A stretch of DNA of 64,000 bases from Emticicia sp. 21SJ11W-3 (GCF_024138715.1 NZ_CP092074.1:4340001-4404000), one strand, 5' to 3'. Counted from the stretch's first letter, positions 17,301-25,365 are shown. Program-made: numbers and translations. Notes: a model not told the origin generated them from the letters alone.

Positions 17301-17979
17301 TTTTCCCAATCCAATTTATATCACCCAATCTTGTTTCTGAGCTCTGTGTTCTGTCAGAAGTTGAGTTTAAGTCTATAACTATTAATCTTATTGAATTATC
17401 GATCTGATCAACTCTTTTGGTTCCTTGACTAAGATTTGAAACCAAAATATTTCCAGGATGTAAATCATTATGGCTTTTACCATTATTTTTTAATACTTCA
17501 AGGATTTCCAATAAGTCTATAACTATTTGAGTTAATCTTTCAATAGAAATATCAGATTCCATTTCTTTTTTTAACGGACTGCCTTCCACATAGTCAAGTA
17601 CACAAACATGACAAGGAATAATAGTGCCGTTAAAATCAACATCTTCATCAAAATAGTCATGAATTTCAACTATATGCTCATTTTCAAGTTGTGAATGCTG
17701 GTTACATTCATTTTCGAAATTCTTACCAAATAATTCATAAATTCCTTTTGGAATGACTTTTAGAACCCTCTTTTTGGGTATTCTTTCCTTAGAAGTTGCC
17801 ATGTATGTTGCTCCATAAAATCCTCTCGCAATAGATTTTTCTAGTTTAAATCCGTTTACTTCTGCAGGATGCAAATCAAGAGGGAACCCATAATTCATTC
17901 CACATTTTGGACACTTTTCAGACAGTTCTTTTTCGGAATAGTCTTTTTGAGGACATTTAAAACAACAGTACTTATCCAT
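14377..17979 (-). CDS. Zinc ribbon / protein kinase / P-loop NTPase fusion, last gene of conflict island
   Basis: A 1200-residue multidomain cytoplasmic protein. Residues 6-26 form a zinc ribbon (C-x2-C and C-P-K-C). A protein-kinase-like domain follows: glycine loop A-R-G-F-Y-G-A-T-Y near 50, lysine in R-V-L-K-V-I-P near 73, catalytic loop H-N-D-L-H-P-G-N at about 168-176, and I-D-L-N-S in place of DFG. A P-loop NTPase comes next, with Walker A G-M-R-G-C-G-K-T near 340 and Walker B Y-Y-L-L-D-D-V near 515, of STAND/ORC type. The last 300 residues include G-I-G-F-E-D-R near 903, then I-D-V-S-G-L-S-K-S-M and finally A-L-T-G-S-K-I-Q-T-V. The last two have the look of Rossmann-fold ligand loops of the CARF sort, a weak inference. 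It starts two bases after the thymidine-phosphorylase-like gene. It may be the sensor or effector of the system. Confidence 0.82.
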   Translation of the reverse strand: MDKYCCFKCPQKDYSEKELSEKCPKCGMNYGFPLDLHPAEVNGFKLEKSIARGFYGATYMATSKERIPKKRVLKVIPKGIYELFGKNFENECNQHSQLENEHIVEIHDYFDEDVDFNGTIIPCHVCVLDYVEGSPLKKEMESDISIERLTQIVIDLLEILEVLKNNGKSHNDLHPGNILVSNLSQGTKRVDQIDNSIRLIVIDLNSTSDRTQSSETRLGDINWIGKSIQDLSKRFIARKEDNKEELTDKESRILSHFENYGKLLSQKIISTRLPKFDDLIYDIKSTYRHVVDPWNETFTLKSFDYAYNAQSLKPNYVPAIFVDPDNKFFNESVKPGPLIIYGMRGCGKTILLLGLTFYSRISSSNSDEYSRKGSLGIIERVVNDRFIGLYINANKLLDVVGKKDEKIYKPLERIYLRFSLEALRTLRTLKKIDDNSVGDFYYETLTNEINSKVSNIDIPAINSDKEVEDILIKKINLLEKNEGNEISISTAAPATFEDLSTAITNCSPILLNHKIYYLLDDVSTRYLNQENIIQIISTFIFQSSKCAFKITTEAQTLNAILFSPGNQEKTRIGRDLQTFDLGNLVNEQIRNNKNFVVDILEKRNKLLSKDSNNYPHPGNLLGDTSLKEIALNITKTGANKKNKKQFYHGVTMLSKVCVGDIGDIIHIYNLMLEEYKSSLHTPLKVEIQNRVYQNVSANKLFDLDRNKNDLKDFALTFARASYKLLMESKGSERLRQYNSIYVKITSGDQEFQIDKLRSLVDAGIFIYDGSPQAPRTTGNDTNPLLQFKLAFRKLLGLTNFIGISQSDRFELSGSELEAWLKNPQEGESILLKNKIIDNGDSDETSYGFNEVKRNTGSQATLDFLNSKQENKEIENFFVSENQIVMSKYPFSDRLLNGCKQYVLGIGFEDRTYESLNKVVDNPNISKIYAIKHKLEEGRFNDIKQTLDKSSKEISILDIEEIDKIDYSLKTIIDVSGLSKSMIFRLLIKAKKSINEMVILETEAKSLSPSEEDLREIVNNQEQATEILKTVTESIELGELKPYTIENIYSTDTDESNSRVILCFSSSKFERMLTFLDHKQYDKILIINPNKNDYRSQLARLSAKVIQDKYSSLETEVIDIEADKQNEILKAMTSLYQKYYLQEGCNFDIALTGSKIQTVCASIFAGINKINNCWYIKPKEWKSNAFSSGISDTFIYSVSNP

Positions 17980-17981
17980 TC

Positions 17982-19145
17982 TTAATCTATTGCTATAAAA
18001 TTGTTCAATTCGTTTTTAAAGTATTCCAAATCATCTTCAAGAACTCTATAAGTCAAAACTGTTTCATTTTCTAAAATATTTTCATTTTGATTTTTAAAGA
18101 AAATTAATCCGCAAGGATCCGGGAATTCTTGATCACTGTTTATATATTTATTTTGGATCTTGACAATGGCACCTCTCATTTTCATAATATCAAATTTAAG
18201 CTTACCTGATTTTTTAGCTGAGAACTCATATATATGTGAGTTTTTTATCTTTTTCGCAATATTTTCAAAAGATGTGAAACTTCCTCCCTGAAAAACGATA
18301 TTTTCTGTAAAGTTTTTTATAATTATCCTTTTTAACTCTGATTTTTCTATCTTTTTACCAGTGAGAGTTCGAACCATTTCGTTACATTCAAGCTCAATAT
18401 GATGATTCAGCCAATTGTTCTTACTGCCCGAAAGATATTCATGAATTGCCAATAAGGATTCTCCTCGTCCTATATATGGCTGAAACAATTTAGTATTATC
18501 TGAAAAATAAAATGTGCTATTTATATCCAGTAAACTACTCAATTGTTTGAAATTATAAGAAAGATTTTTTGCTTCCTCCAAAGAACTCCCAAAGTTTCCG
18601 AAATGCGAATAGCGAATATCTAGACATAAATTTTTGATATCTACGGCAACTTTTTTAGACAATAAACTTGCAATTACTAATCCTGGAACACTCTTGAAAC
18701 CATTTTCACTTCTATATTTAAAAAGTCTACTATCTAAAGGGGCAAACTGATTGTTTGAAATAAAATGACAATATTGCGTTTTGTCAATCATCTCATAAAT
18801 TTGCTTCTTAGAAAGCTTTAAATTATATCCTTCGATTTGAGCCAAAACATCAATACCTCCTGCAGGTCTTCCAACTATTCCTAGTTTGGGAACAGAAAAA
18901 TACTCTTTAAGAATTAATGGACTAATAATAGTAGACAACGACGATGGTCCTCCAGTAGAAGGGATGTCAGCTGTGCTGTAATTAGGAAATTTTAAAGTTT
19001 CACCACTCTGAGCTAATATCTTAGTTAATTTTAAGATTTGATTTTCATCAAATTGTGATTTTTTGATAACCGAACATATTTTTTTTATTTCCAAATCGGA
19101 AATTTCATTATATTGTCGATTAAAACTTAAATCAAAAAAACTCAT
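17982..19145 (-). CDS. Thymidine/pyrimidine-nucleoside phosphorylase homologue in conflict island
   Basis: A 387-residue protein homologous to DeoA-type phosphorylases, seen as a colinear run. I-S-D-L-E-I-K-K-I (15-23) and L-A-Q-S-G-E-T-L (44-51) come first, then D-I-P-S-T-G-G (60-66) in place of D-K-H-S-T-G-G, V-G-R-P-A-G-G (91-97) in place of the longer G-R-G-L-G-H-T-G-G, and F-A-P-L-D-S-R-L. R145, S160 and K164 have the same spacing as the pyrimidine-contacting R171, S186 and K190 of the E. coli enzyme. The phosphate-binding lysine (K84 there) is isoleucine here, and the phosphate-side glycine loop is about three residues shorter. It may thus bind a pyrimidine nucleoside or nucleotide without ordinary phosphorolysis. 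It lies between the receiver-domain gene and the kinase-NTPase gene with 2-5 base gaps, so it is part of the same operon. An ordinary salvage role is unlikely in this context. Confidence 0.75.
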   Translation of the reverse strand: MSFFDLSFNRQYNEISDLEIKKICSVIKKSQFDENQILKLTKILAQSGETLKFPNYSTADIPSTGGPSSLSTIISPLILKEYFSVPKLGIVGRPAGGIDVLAQIEGYNLKLSKKQIYEMIDKTQYCHFISNNQFAPLDSRLFKYRSENGFKSVPGLVIASLLSKKVAVDIKNLCLDIRYSHFGNFGSSLEEAKNLSYNFKQLSSLLDINSTFYFSDNTKLFQPYIGRGESLLAIHEYLSGSKNNWLNHHIELECNEMVRTLTGKKIEKSELKRIIIKNFTENIVFQGGSFTSFENIAKKIKNSHIYEFSAKKSGKLKFDIMKMRGAIVKIQNKYINSDQEFPDPCGLIFFKNQNENILENETVLTYRVLEDDLEYFKNELNNFIAID

Positions 19146-19150
19146 TCCAT

Positions 19151-20782
19151 TTATATTTTAACAAAATCAACTCCAACTCTGATTGGGTAAGAAAAAGCAT
19201 GATTTGCTATTCTTTGGGTATAATTAGGTCTTATTGTTCCCAAATAAGTCAACTTTTCACTTTTCGTGATTCCTTTTTTATCTAAATAATGTACCCTTAT
19301 CTGATTGTCTCCATTAATAAGATTCTCCTCTTCGAACACTTTATACTGAATAGGTTTGATGTATATTGGGCTATATTTTTGTTGATTTTCGTCTTGAGCA
19401 ATGTCTGACCATAATATAGTCACATTATTAGATAAATAACTAATAAATGCGGTTTCTCCCAAATCAAGTGCAATATTAATCTTAACAGGTCTTCCTTCTG
19501 CAAAATAATAATTACTCTTAATCTTATCTTGAGGTCTTAAACAATCACAGAGAGCAGTTAAACATATAAGATATTTGGGCTTTTCTTTGTGGTTTTCGTT
19601 TTCTTCCATTAAAAATACATCGCCAAAATTGATTGTTTGACCAATCTTGTTTAAATAAAAAGAATTATAGAAAACATTCATCCTATGCAACGCTCCAAAA
19701 TCATTGTAATCTTTTCCAAACTTTGATTCAAATTCATCCAGTAATTGATCATCCAGTAACAATGATTTTCTATCACGAAGAGACATTGAAATCTTTTCCA
19801 ATAATATTTCGTCTATGAAATTCTTAAAAAAATGTCCAATTTCTATTTCCTTTAATTTTTTACGATGATAAATTAATGCATCTTTTGGAAAGGACATTAT
19901 TGAATCATTTGTTATTGCACTTGTTCTGAAAAGATGATTATATAATTCAATTCCTAATAATTGATTATAACTTTCTACATCATTTATAATGTGATTTTTG
20001 AAATTCTCCAAAAGTACATCAGCTTGGTTTTTATCTTTATTCAAAATAGTAATGATAGTATTATTGATTACTATTATTTTATCGTTTGGATTAATGTAGC
20101 TTGGACAATATAATTTTGTTTCCGATTTATGTGTAGGCAAAAGAGAAATCGAAGATCTTATTATAGCACAAGTGTCATCTTGTTCCCCTGTAATTTCATT
20201 TAGTTTTTTTACGATTTCTTTATCTTGTCTATATATTTCGCCTCTTAATCTTCTAACTTCTTTTAAGTTTGACCTATTAATATTAATCTGATGGAAAATG
20301 TCATTTAACTGTGAAGGATACTCTTCAAGCTCTATTTGTTCTTTTACTATTTGATAATATTCTTCAGTCTGGCTAGAGAAAAAAGAGATTAAATTATATA
20401 ATACATTGTCTATATCATTGTCCGAAGTGTAGATTGAACAAAAGTTAATATGCTTTGTATTTATTACCTTATCTAAAATTTTTAATGATAATAATTCTCC
20501 ATCCTTTCCTTCCAGCTTCCAATCTAATATTACAAAATCCCGATTATCAATAATAAAATTTAATTCATTCGGATTGCTTTCCGCACCATTTTCAAATTTA
20601 TAGACCTCTAGCGATATTCCATTTTCTTTAAAGTTTTTATATAAATTTTGAGACAGTTCTTCCTCAGTAAAATTTTCAGGAATTGAAACATCTTGATAGA
20701 AAGCTTTTGCTTTCTCATCAATATAAATGGCTGATTTTATTGAATCTTTTAAAATTATATGCGCACGTTCTTCAAAAGTCAT
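19151..20782 (-). CDS. Protein with divergent N-terminal response-regulator receiver domain
   Basis: A 543-residue protein. The first 130 residues fit a receiver domain: acidic pair D22-E23 after strand A-I-Y-I, the probable phospho-acceptor D87 in F-V-I-L-D-W-K-L, and the T/S pair after strand F-C-S-I-Y-T-S near 119-120. The loop before the third strand is longer than usual. The remaining 400 residues have no DNA-binding helix-turn-helix and no motif I recognise. They contain a helical segment (about 150-200) and a C-terminal beta-rich part. The gene follows, with a four-base gap, the one encoding a histidine-kinase-like GHKL protein, so the two probably form a two-component pair whose output is the unknown C-terminal region. 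It is not a classical transcription regulator. Confidence 0.72.
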   Translation of the reverse strand: MTFEERAHIILKDSIKSAIYIDEKAKAFYQDVSIPENFTEEELSQNLYKNFKENGISLEVYKFENGAESNPNELNFIIDNRDFVILDWKLEGKDGELLSLKILDKVINTKHINFCSIYTSDNDIDNVLYNLISFFSSQTEEYYQIVKEQIELEEYPSQLNDIFHQININRSNLKEVRRLRGEIYRQDKEIVKKLNEITGEQDDTCAIIRSSISLLPTHKSETKLYCPSYINPNDKIIVINNTIITILNKDKNQADVLLENFKNHIINDVESYNQLLGIELYNHLFRTSAITNDSIMSFPKDALIYHRKKLKEIEIGHFFKNFIDEILLEKISMSLRDRKSLLLDDQLLDEFESKFGKDYNDFGALHRMNVFYNSFYLNKIGQTINFGDVFLMEENENHKEKPKYLICLTALCDCLRPQDKIKSNYYFAEGRPVKINIALDLGETAFISYLSNNVTILWSDIAQDENQQKYSPIYIKPIQYKVFEEENLINGDNQIRVHYLDKKGITKSEKLTYLGTIRPNYTQRIANHAFSYPIRVGVDFVKI

Positions 20783-20786
20783 AATG

Positions 20787-23693
20787 TTATGAATTGGGTA
20801 TTATAACAAAGCAAGCTCCGTTTAGTATATTATAGGATTCCTCATTGGTTGCATAAATATCAAATCCAGATTCATTTAAACTTTGTTTCGCTAAATATAA
20901 TCCAATACCTCTGCCGCTACTGCGATTTGAATAAAATAGATCGAAAATTTTAGACAATCTATGTTCTTCTATTTTTTGTCCAGAATTAAGAATGATTATT
21001 TGATTTTTTGCTTTTAGATAATCAAAATGTATTTCTTTAATCTCTACATTTTTCATCCAAAAAAAAGCATTATTAACGATATTTATTATAACAGTATATA
21101 ATACAGGTTCTTTAATACGAATAATATGATTCATAAAAGAATCGCTTACAACAATATCTATTTTTTCTTCAGTTAGTTTTCTGTCAAAAAAATCCTTTAC
21201 ATACCTTATAATTTCAGAGCACTTTATATCCTTACTTATAGCAGAATTAATTCTATATAGTGGAGATAATAAATCATACTTTTCTTCAAGACTTCTAAAG
21301 GTTTTTTCCAAAAGTTGGTAATCGTAATTTTTCGCTATCCCATTTTCTTCGTCCAATTTTTGAAGTAATCGATTGATTCTAGAGTATAATATATTAAATT
21401 CGTGATCAATAATCTCAACGGCAATTCCCAATTGTGCAGTATCCTGAACTTGGTTCCACTGATTTCTCATTCTATCATATTCAGTTTTATAAGCACCCTG
21501 CAATAACTCTTCATCAATATCAAAACTCATTCTATTGATATGATTTACCAACGGAATTAATGTTTCATTTAATGTATTCTTTAATTCATCAAATTTCTTT
21601 TTGATTTCCTCAGACTGTTTTTGAATATCGTTTTTTGTAAATATTGAATCTAAAGCGACCTTCTTTACATCACCAAATTCCTTTAATGCAGATTCGGAGC
21701 GGTTATTATATTCCCTAAGTAATGTGTTTACCTTTGACTTTAAAATTTCAAAATTATCATAGATAAGGGTTTCCAACTCTCCTTTGTAAACGTCAATACT
21801 TTTTGTGAAATTTATTTTCAAATCTCTTAACTCTGCTTTTTCAGCTACTTTAACCATTAAAGCGGCACTATTCTTTTTAATATTGTTATTAAACGAATGA
21901 ATCTGATCTTCGTATTTATTTAACCTATCCAATTGTAAATCAGTTGGCTCATATCTTTTAGGAATAGAAGGAAGAAGATTTTCAAATTCAACATCTAATT
22001 TGTGCAATCTTTCCAGGATATTTTCTATTTCCGAAAAAGCAACATTAGTGTCTTCAATTTTTTGTGCCAATAGCTCTAATAAGGAAGAATATTCTTTTTC
22101 GTATTTATTAAACTTATCAGGATAAGCATTTAAAGATCTACTGAATGCTTTTTTCTCTTCTGTTTCTCGTTTTTTATCTGATTCTATAGCTTCATTTCGT
22201 TTATTCAATATTTTTTTCTGATCCAAGAAAATCGATTGTTCAGCCTTATCCGAGAAAAAATCTTTGGCTACTTGAATAAAGAATGCAATTAAATCCGATT
22301 CAAATGCTCTATATGGATCATTGGAAATCAAACCTTCACGACTGGATTTATCTTTAAGATCAGGGTTTTTACTTCTGCTTAATTCCAAATAACCGAACAT
22401 TCTACGGTAGGAGAAATAATAGGTACCAATTCTTTTATTTCTACGCTCTTCAAATTTTAAAAAATCTGCATTAGGTCGTCCGTAAGGCAATACTCTAAAC
22501 TCATCTCTAAAAATATAAAGCCCCCCGTTTTTGGTTACCTTATCGTTTATTTTTTTGAAAGCATTATCGCTAAGCATAGAGTCTTTTCTGTCACCTTGAC
22601 TATAACCTAGTTTAATAGGTATTTCTCCATAAAAATTTTTCGCAAATTTTCTCCTAGTGGTTTTATATTCATATGGAATTAATTTGTCATAAATTTTTAA
22701 ATCTCCTTTAAAATTACCGTTCCCGTCAAATTTTCCGTCAATTAAAACATCCGCAGAATTATAATCATCTGCGGTAAAAAAATTTCCTTCTCCGTTTATA
22801 ATCTCTTTGTCTTGACCTAAAACTTCGTGGATATAAAAAGAAGTATTTACAAGTCGATTGTTTTCTTTAAAAGGGTTTACAAATCCAGATAAACTGGATA
22901 TTGTAAATTCTCGTCCTTCACTGTTATCTTCTTCTTTATTTTCTTCAGCCAGTTCTAAAATTTGATCTATAGGTTCAAATATTAAAAATTTTGTACCGTG
23001 ACTTTCTTTAATATCAAGTAAATTAGTAAATAAAACATCAATTAATTCTTTTGTTAAACGAGAATTTAAAACAGATTTTAATATTTTGCTTCTCAGTTCC
23101 AGCTGTTTCTGTTCCCATATCGGATTTCCTTCACCATCCCTCTCTTTCTTAAAATTTTGGAGAAAGGAAATTTTTAATTTATAAAAAATATCTCTGATGT
23201 TGGAAATGGTTGTTAAATCTTCAACAGGAATATTTACATCATCTAAAAATAAATTAAAGTTTTCGAGTAACCTCCAATCAAAAAACAAAAGTTGAACAGG
23301 GTGTCCGATTTTTTTTGTAATCATTAGCATCGGATAGCCCAAATATGCTACGGACAATCTTCCTATACCCTTTTCCCCAGCTTTAACTCTTGCTTTTTTC
23401 CAAAGAGTTTCTTCATCCTCTAGTTGTTCTAATTCTGCTCGACTTTTTGAATCTGTTCCTAACACCAACCATTTCTCTAAAATATCCTTTTTAGACATTC
23501 CCTTTCCGTCATCAGTAATTAAAAATAATGAAGAAGGTAAATTTCTAAATTCAACTTTAAAGATTTCTGCAGTTAAATTATCAGCATATGCGTCATAACC
23601 GTTTTTCCATAATTCGGTAATGGCTGTAGGTAAATCAGCAATTTGCCCTTTACCCAGTAAATCCACAGCTCTGGCTTTTGTTCTAAACTGCAT
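20787..23693 (-). CDS. Double-GHKL ATPase: MORC/MutL-like N-terminus, histidine-kinase-like C-terminus
   Basis: A 968-residue protein with two ATP-binding modules. The N-terminal one has the N box E27-x3-N31-x2-D34, D-D-G-K-G at 61-65 and G-E-K-G-I-G-R-L at 106-113, as in MutL, MORC and Hsp90-type ATPases. A long coiled coil (about 470-740) follows. The C-terminal module looks like a sensor kinase: H box L-G-I-A-V-E-I-I-D-H-E-F-N with the possible phospho-acceptor H764, N box I-V-N-N-A with N874/N875, a degenerate G1 (L-N-S-G) and G2 S-G-R-G-I-G-L-Y near 922. There are no membrane segments, so it would sense something in the cytoplasm, such as DNA ends or modification state. It overlaps the methyltransferase gene by 11 bases and is followed by the receiver-domain gene. 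GHKL ATPases next to Dcm/Vsr are known in modification-linked conflict systems; the added kinase half is the unusual part. Confidence 0.85.
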   Translation of the reverse strand: MQFRTKARAVDLLGKGQIADLPTAITELWKNGYDAYADNLTAEIFKVEFRNLPSSLFLITDDGKGMSKKDILEKWLVLGTDSKSRAELEQLEDEETLWKKARVKAGEKGIGRLSVAYLGYPMLMITKKIGHPVQLLFFDWRLLENFNLFLDDVNIPVEDLTTISNIRDIFYKLKISFLQNFKKERDGEGNPIWEQKQLELRSKILKSVLNSRLTKELIDVLFTNLLDIKESHGTKFLIFEPIDQILELAEENKEEDNSEGREFTISSLSGFVNPFKENNRLVNTSFYIHEVLGQDKEIINGEGNFFTADDYNSADVLIDGKFDGNGNFKGDLKIYDKLIPYEYKTTRRKFAKNFYGEIPIKLGYSQGDRKDSMLSDNAFKKINDKVTKNGGLYIFRDEFRVLPYGRPNADFLKFEERRNKRIGTYYFSYRRMFGYLELSRSKNPDLKDKSSREGLISNDPYRAFESDLIAFFIQVAKDFFSDKAEQSIFLDQKKILNKRNEAIESDKKRETEEKKAFSRSLNAYPDKFNKYEKEYSSLLELLAQKIEDTNVAFSEIENILERLHKLDVEFENLLPSIPKRYEPTDLQLDRLNKYEDQIHSFNNNIKKNSAALMVKVAEKAELRDLKINFTKSIDVYKGELETLIYDNFEILKSKVNTLLREYNNRSESALKEFGDVKKVALDSIFTKNDIQKQSEEIKKKFDELKNTLNETLIPLVNHINRMSFDIDEELLQGAYKTEYDRMRNQWNQVQDTAQLGIAVEIIDHEFNILYSRINRLLQKLDEENGIAKNYDYQLLEKTFRSLEEKYDLLSPLYRINSAISKDIKCSEIIRYVKDFFDRKLTEEKIDIVVSDSFMNHIIRIKEPVLYTVIINIVNNAFFWMKNVEIKEIHFDYLKAKNQIIILNSGQKIEEHRLSKIFDLFYSNRSSGRGIGLYLAKQSLNESGFDIYATNEESYNILNGACFVIIPNS

Positions 23694-24774
23694 TATTATA
23701 GTTTTGTATTATAGCTTTTCCTAAAGCCGTTGCATACTTAGGAGGTACTGCGTTACCAATCATTCTCGCAATATTTGCAACACTTGTTCCTTTAAATTTA
23801 TAGGTTAATGGAAAGGATTGCAATGTGGCACCTTCTCTTAAAGAAAGGGCTCTGTCTTCCTCTGGATGAACAAATCTACCATTAGAAATACTAAAAAATT
23901 TTGTTGTAATTGTCGGCGAGGGTCTATTCCACCATAGCCGTCCGAATGTGTCTTTAAAAGATTCCTCATTCCCTTCAAAACACTTCAATTGTAACTCTGG
24001 ATCATTTGCAAATCCAAGTCTATTACCTCCATCCTTTTTTACCTTTTGCAGCCTTTTTTTGTTGATATCACTGATATTAGTAGCTGTATGAAGAAAATCA
24101 GTTTTATCTTTATGTCCAGGTTCTATTTTAGGGAAACCTTTATCCGTTCCTAAAACATCTTTTACAACAGCTTTTTTGCCTTCCAATTCCAAAGGCTTGA
24201 TTTCATCCTGAGAAATTCGAGTTGCGATTAAAGTAAACCTTTTACGACTTTGCGGAACACCATAATCATTTACATTATGTACTTTGAAATGTGGATTTTC
24301 ATATCCATTATTTTTCAGCCATTCAATAAAGTCATTTAAACCGCTTTCTTCTTTTCTTCTCAAAACACCAGGAACATTTTCGACAACCACATATCCTGGA
24401 CGGAAATATTTTACAAAACGTGAGAATTCTGCCAAAAGATTTTTTGACTTAGCTGACTTTGTTTTATCTGTATTAATGATGCTCCAAAACTGACACGGAC
24501 TACATCCTATCAATACAAGTTCATTATCATTCCTTTTTAAGGACAACTTTTGTTCAAGTTCTTTTTCTTTCAGATCAAATACATCAGCGTGGATAAATTC
24601 TGCTCCTTTTATATTGGCTTCATAAGTTGTTTTACAATTTTCATCAAAGTCAATTCCGGCAATAATTTGAATTCCTGCTTCCTGCATTCCAAAACTCATA
24701 CCACCACCAGAACAGAAGAAATCCACTGCCTTTAATTTGTTAGAATGATGTATATATTCGTTTTTCTTTTTCAT
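23683..24774 (-). CDS. DNA (cytosine-5-)-methyltransferase, Dcm-like
   Basis: A 363-residue C5 methyltransferase that transfers a methyl group from S-adenosylmethionine to cytosine in a specific DNA site. Motifs are in canonical order: I F-F-C-S-G-G-G-M-S-F-G (19-29), IV I-G-C-S-P-C-Q with the catalytic Cys in P-C-Q (about 93), VI V-V-E-N-V-P-G-V (about 137), VIII Q-S-R-K-R-F-T-L-I-A (about 185), IX S-L-R-E-G-A-T-L-Q-S-F-P and X I-G-N-A-V-P-P-K-Y. The target-recognition region between VIII and IX is of normal length but does not reveal the site. It lies nine bases after the Vsr gene and overlaps the GHKL gene. No restriction enzyme is inside the operon; the nearest candidate is at 25919-26458. 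Confidence 0.96.
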   Translation of the reverse strand: MKKKNEYIHHSNKLKAVDFFCSGGGMSFGMQEAGIQIIAGIDFDENCKTTYEANIKGAEFIHADVFDLKEKELEQKLSLKRNDNELVLIGCSPCQFWSIINTDKTKSAKSKNLLAEFSRFVKYFRPGYVVVENVPGVLRRKEESGLNDFIEWLKNNGYENPHFKVHNVNDYGVPQSRKRFTLIATRISQDEIKPLELEGKKAVVKDVLGTDKGFPKIEPGHKDKTDFLHTATNISDINKKRLQKVKKDGGNRLGFANDPELQLKCFEGNEESFKDTFGRLWWNRPSPTITTKFFSISNGRFVHPEEDRALSLREGATLQSFPLTYKFKGTSVANIARMIGNAVPPKYATALGKAIIQNYNNAV

Positions 24775-24783
24775 ACTTCAAAA

Positions 24784-25212
24784 TCAATTTCGAAATTGGT
24801 CTTGTATGTTTCTTAAAATATTTTGTAAAGTTTGGTCTTGGTTATTCTTTTTTAATTCACATCCATAAACTACCAGAACATTCCAGTCTTTATTTTTTAA
24901 TTTTACAATGTTCTCTTTATCTCTTTTTTTGTTTCCATCAATTTTCTCTGACCAAAACTCCTCTCTTGTTTTTGGTAATGTTGCATATTTACAACTTTCG
25001 TGCCCATGCCAAAAGCATCCGTGAATTAGAATTACTGTTTTATATTTAGGTAATATTATATCTGGCTTTCCCGGAAGTCTTTTGTCATACAATCTGTAAC
25101 GTAAACCTTTCCCAAACAAAAATTTTCTAACTAAAAGCTCAGGTTTTGTATCCTTCCCTTTTACTTGACTCATATTAAAGCTCCTAACTTCCTTTGAATG
25201 GATATCTGCCAT
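24784..25212 (-). CDS. vsr: Very-short-patch repair endonuclease (Vsr)
   Basis: A 142-residue nicking enzyme that cuts 5' of the thymine in T:G mismatches arising from deamination of methylated cytosines. The frame is open up to 25365, but the ATG at 25210-25212 is chosen because the protein then begins M-A-D-I-H-S-K-E-V-R-S-F-N-M-S, as family members do, and the extra 51 residues have no family match. Motifs present are S-Q-V-K-G-K-D-T-K-P-E, the catalytic Asp in P-G-K-P-D-I-I-L, H-G-C-F-W-H-G-H and the final F-W-S-E-K-I-D-G-N-K-K-R-D. It is the first gene of the six-gene run and partners the adjacent cytosine methyltransferase. Confidence 0.93.
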   Translation of the reverse strand: MADIHSKEVRSFNMSQVKGKDTKPELLVRKFLFGKGLRYRLYDKRLPGKPDIILPKYKTVILIHGCFWHGHESCKYATLPKTREEFWSEKIDGNKKRDKENIVKLKNKDWNVLVVYGCELKKNNQDQTLQNILRNIQDQFRN

Positions 25213-25365
25213 TATTCTTCTCTTTTCGTAGATATTAAAAACTTTCTTACATTCTACATCAGAATCAGAGTCCTCTGCTATATAATAATGTTTCAACCGA
25301 TGATTGCCTTGCATTATTACACAATTGAGAAACAGTTGCCTGATTCTTAACAAGTTTTTCTCCAA

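Noticed and set aside
17982-19145. Ordinary housekeeping thymidine phosphorylase for nucleoside salvage
   Set aside because: The phosphate-site lysine is missing, the glycine loop is shortened, no deoxyribose or nucleoside genes are nearby, and the gene is embedded within a few bases of conflict-type genes.
25213-25365. Fifty-one extra N-terminal codons for Vsr
   Set aside because: Vsr family members begin at M-A-D-I-H-S-K-E-V-R-S; the added segment has no family resemblance and is probably leader sequence.
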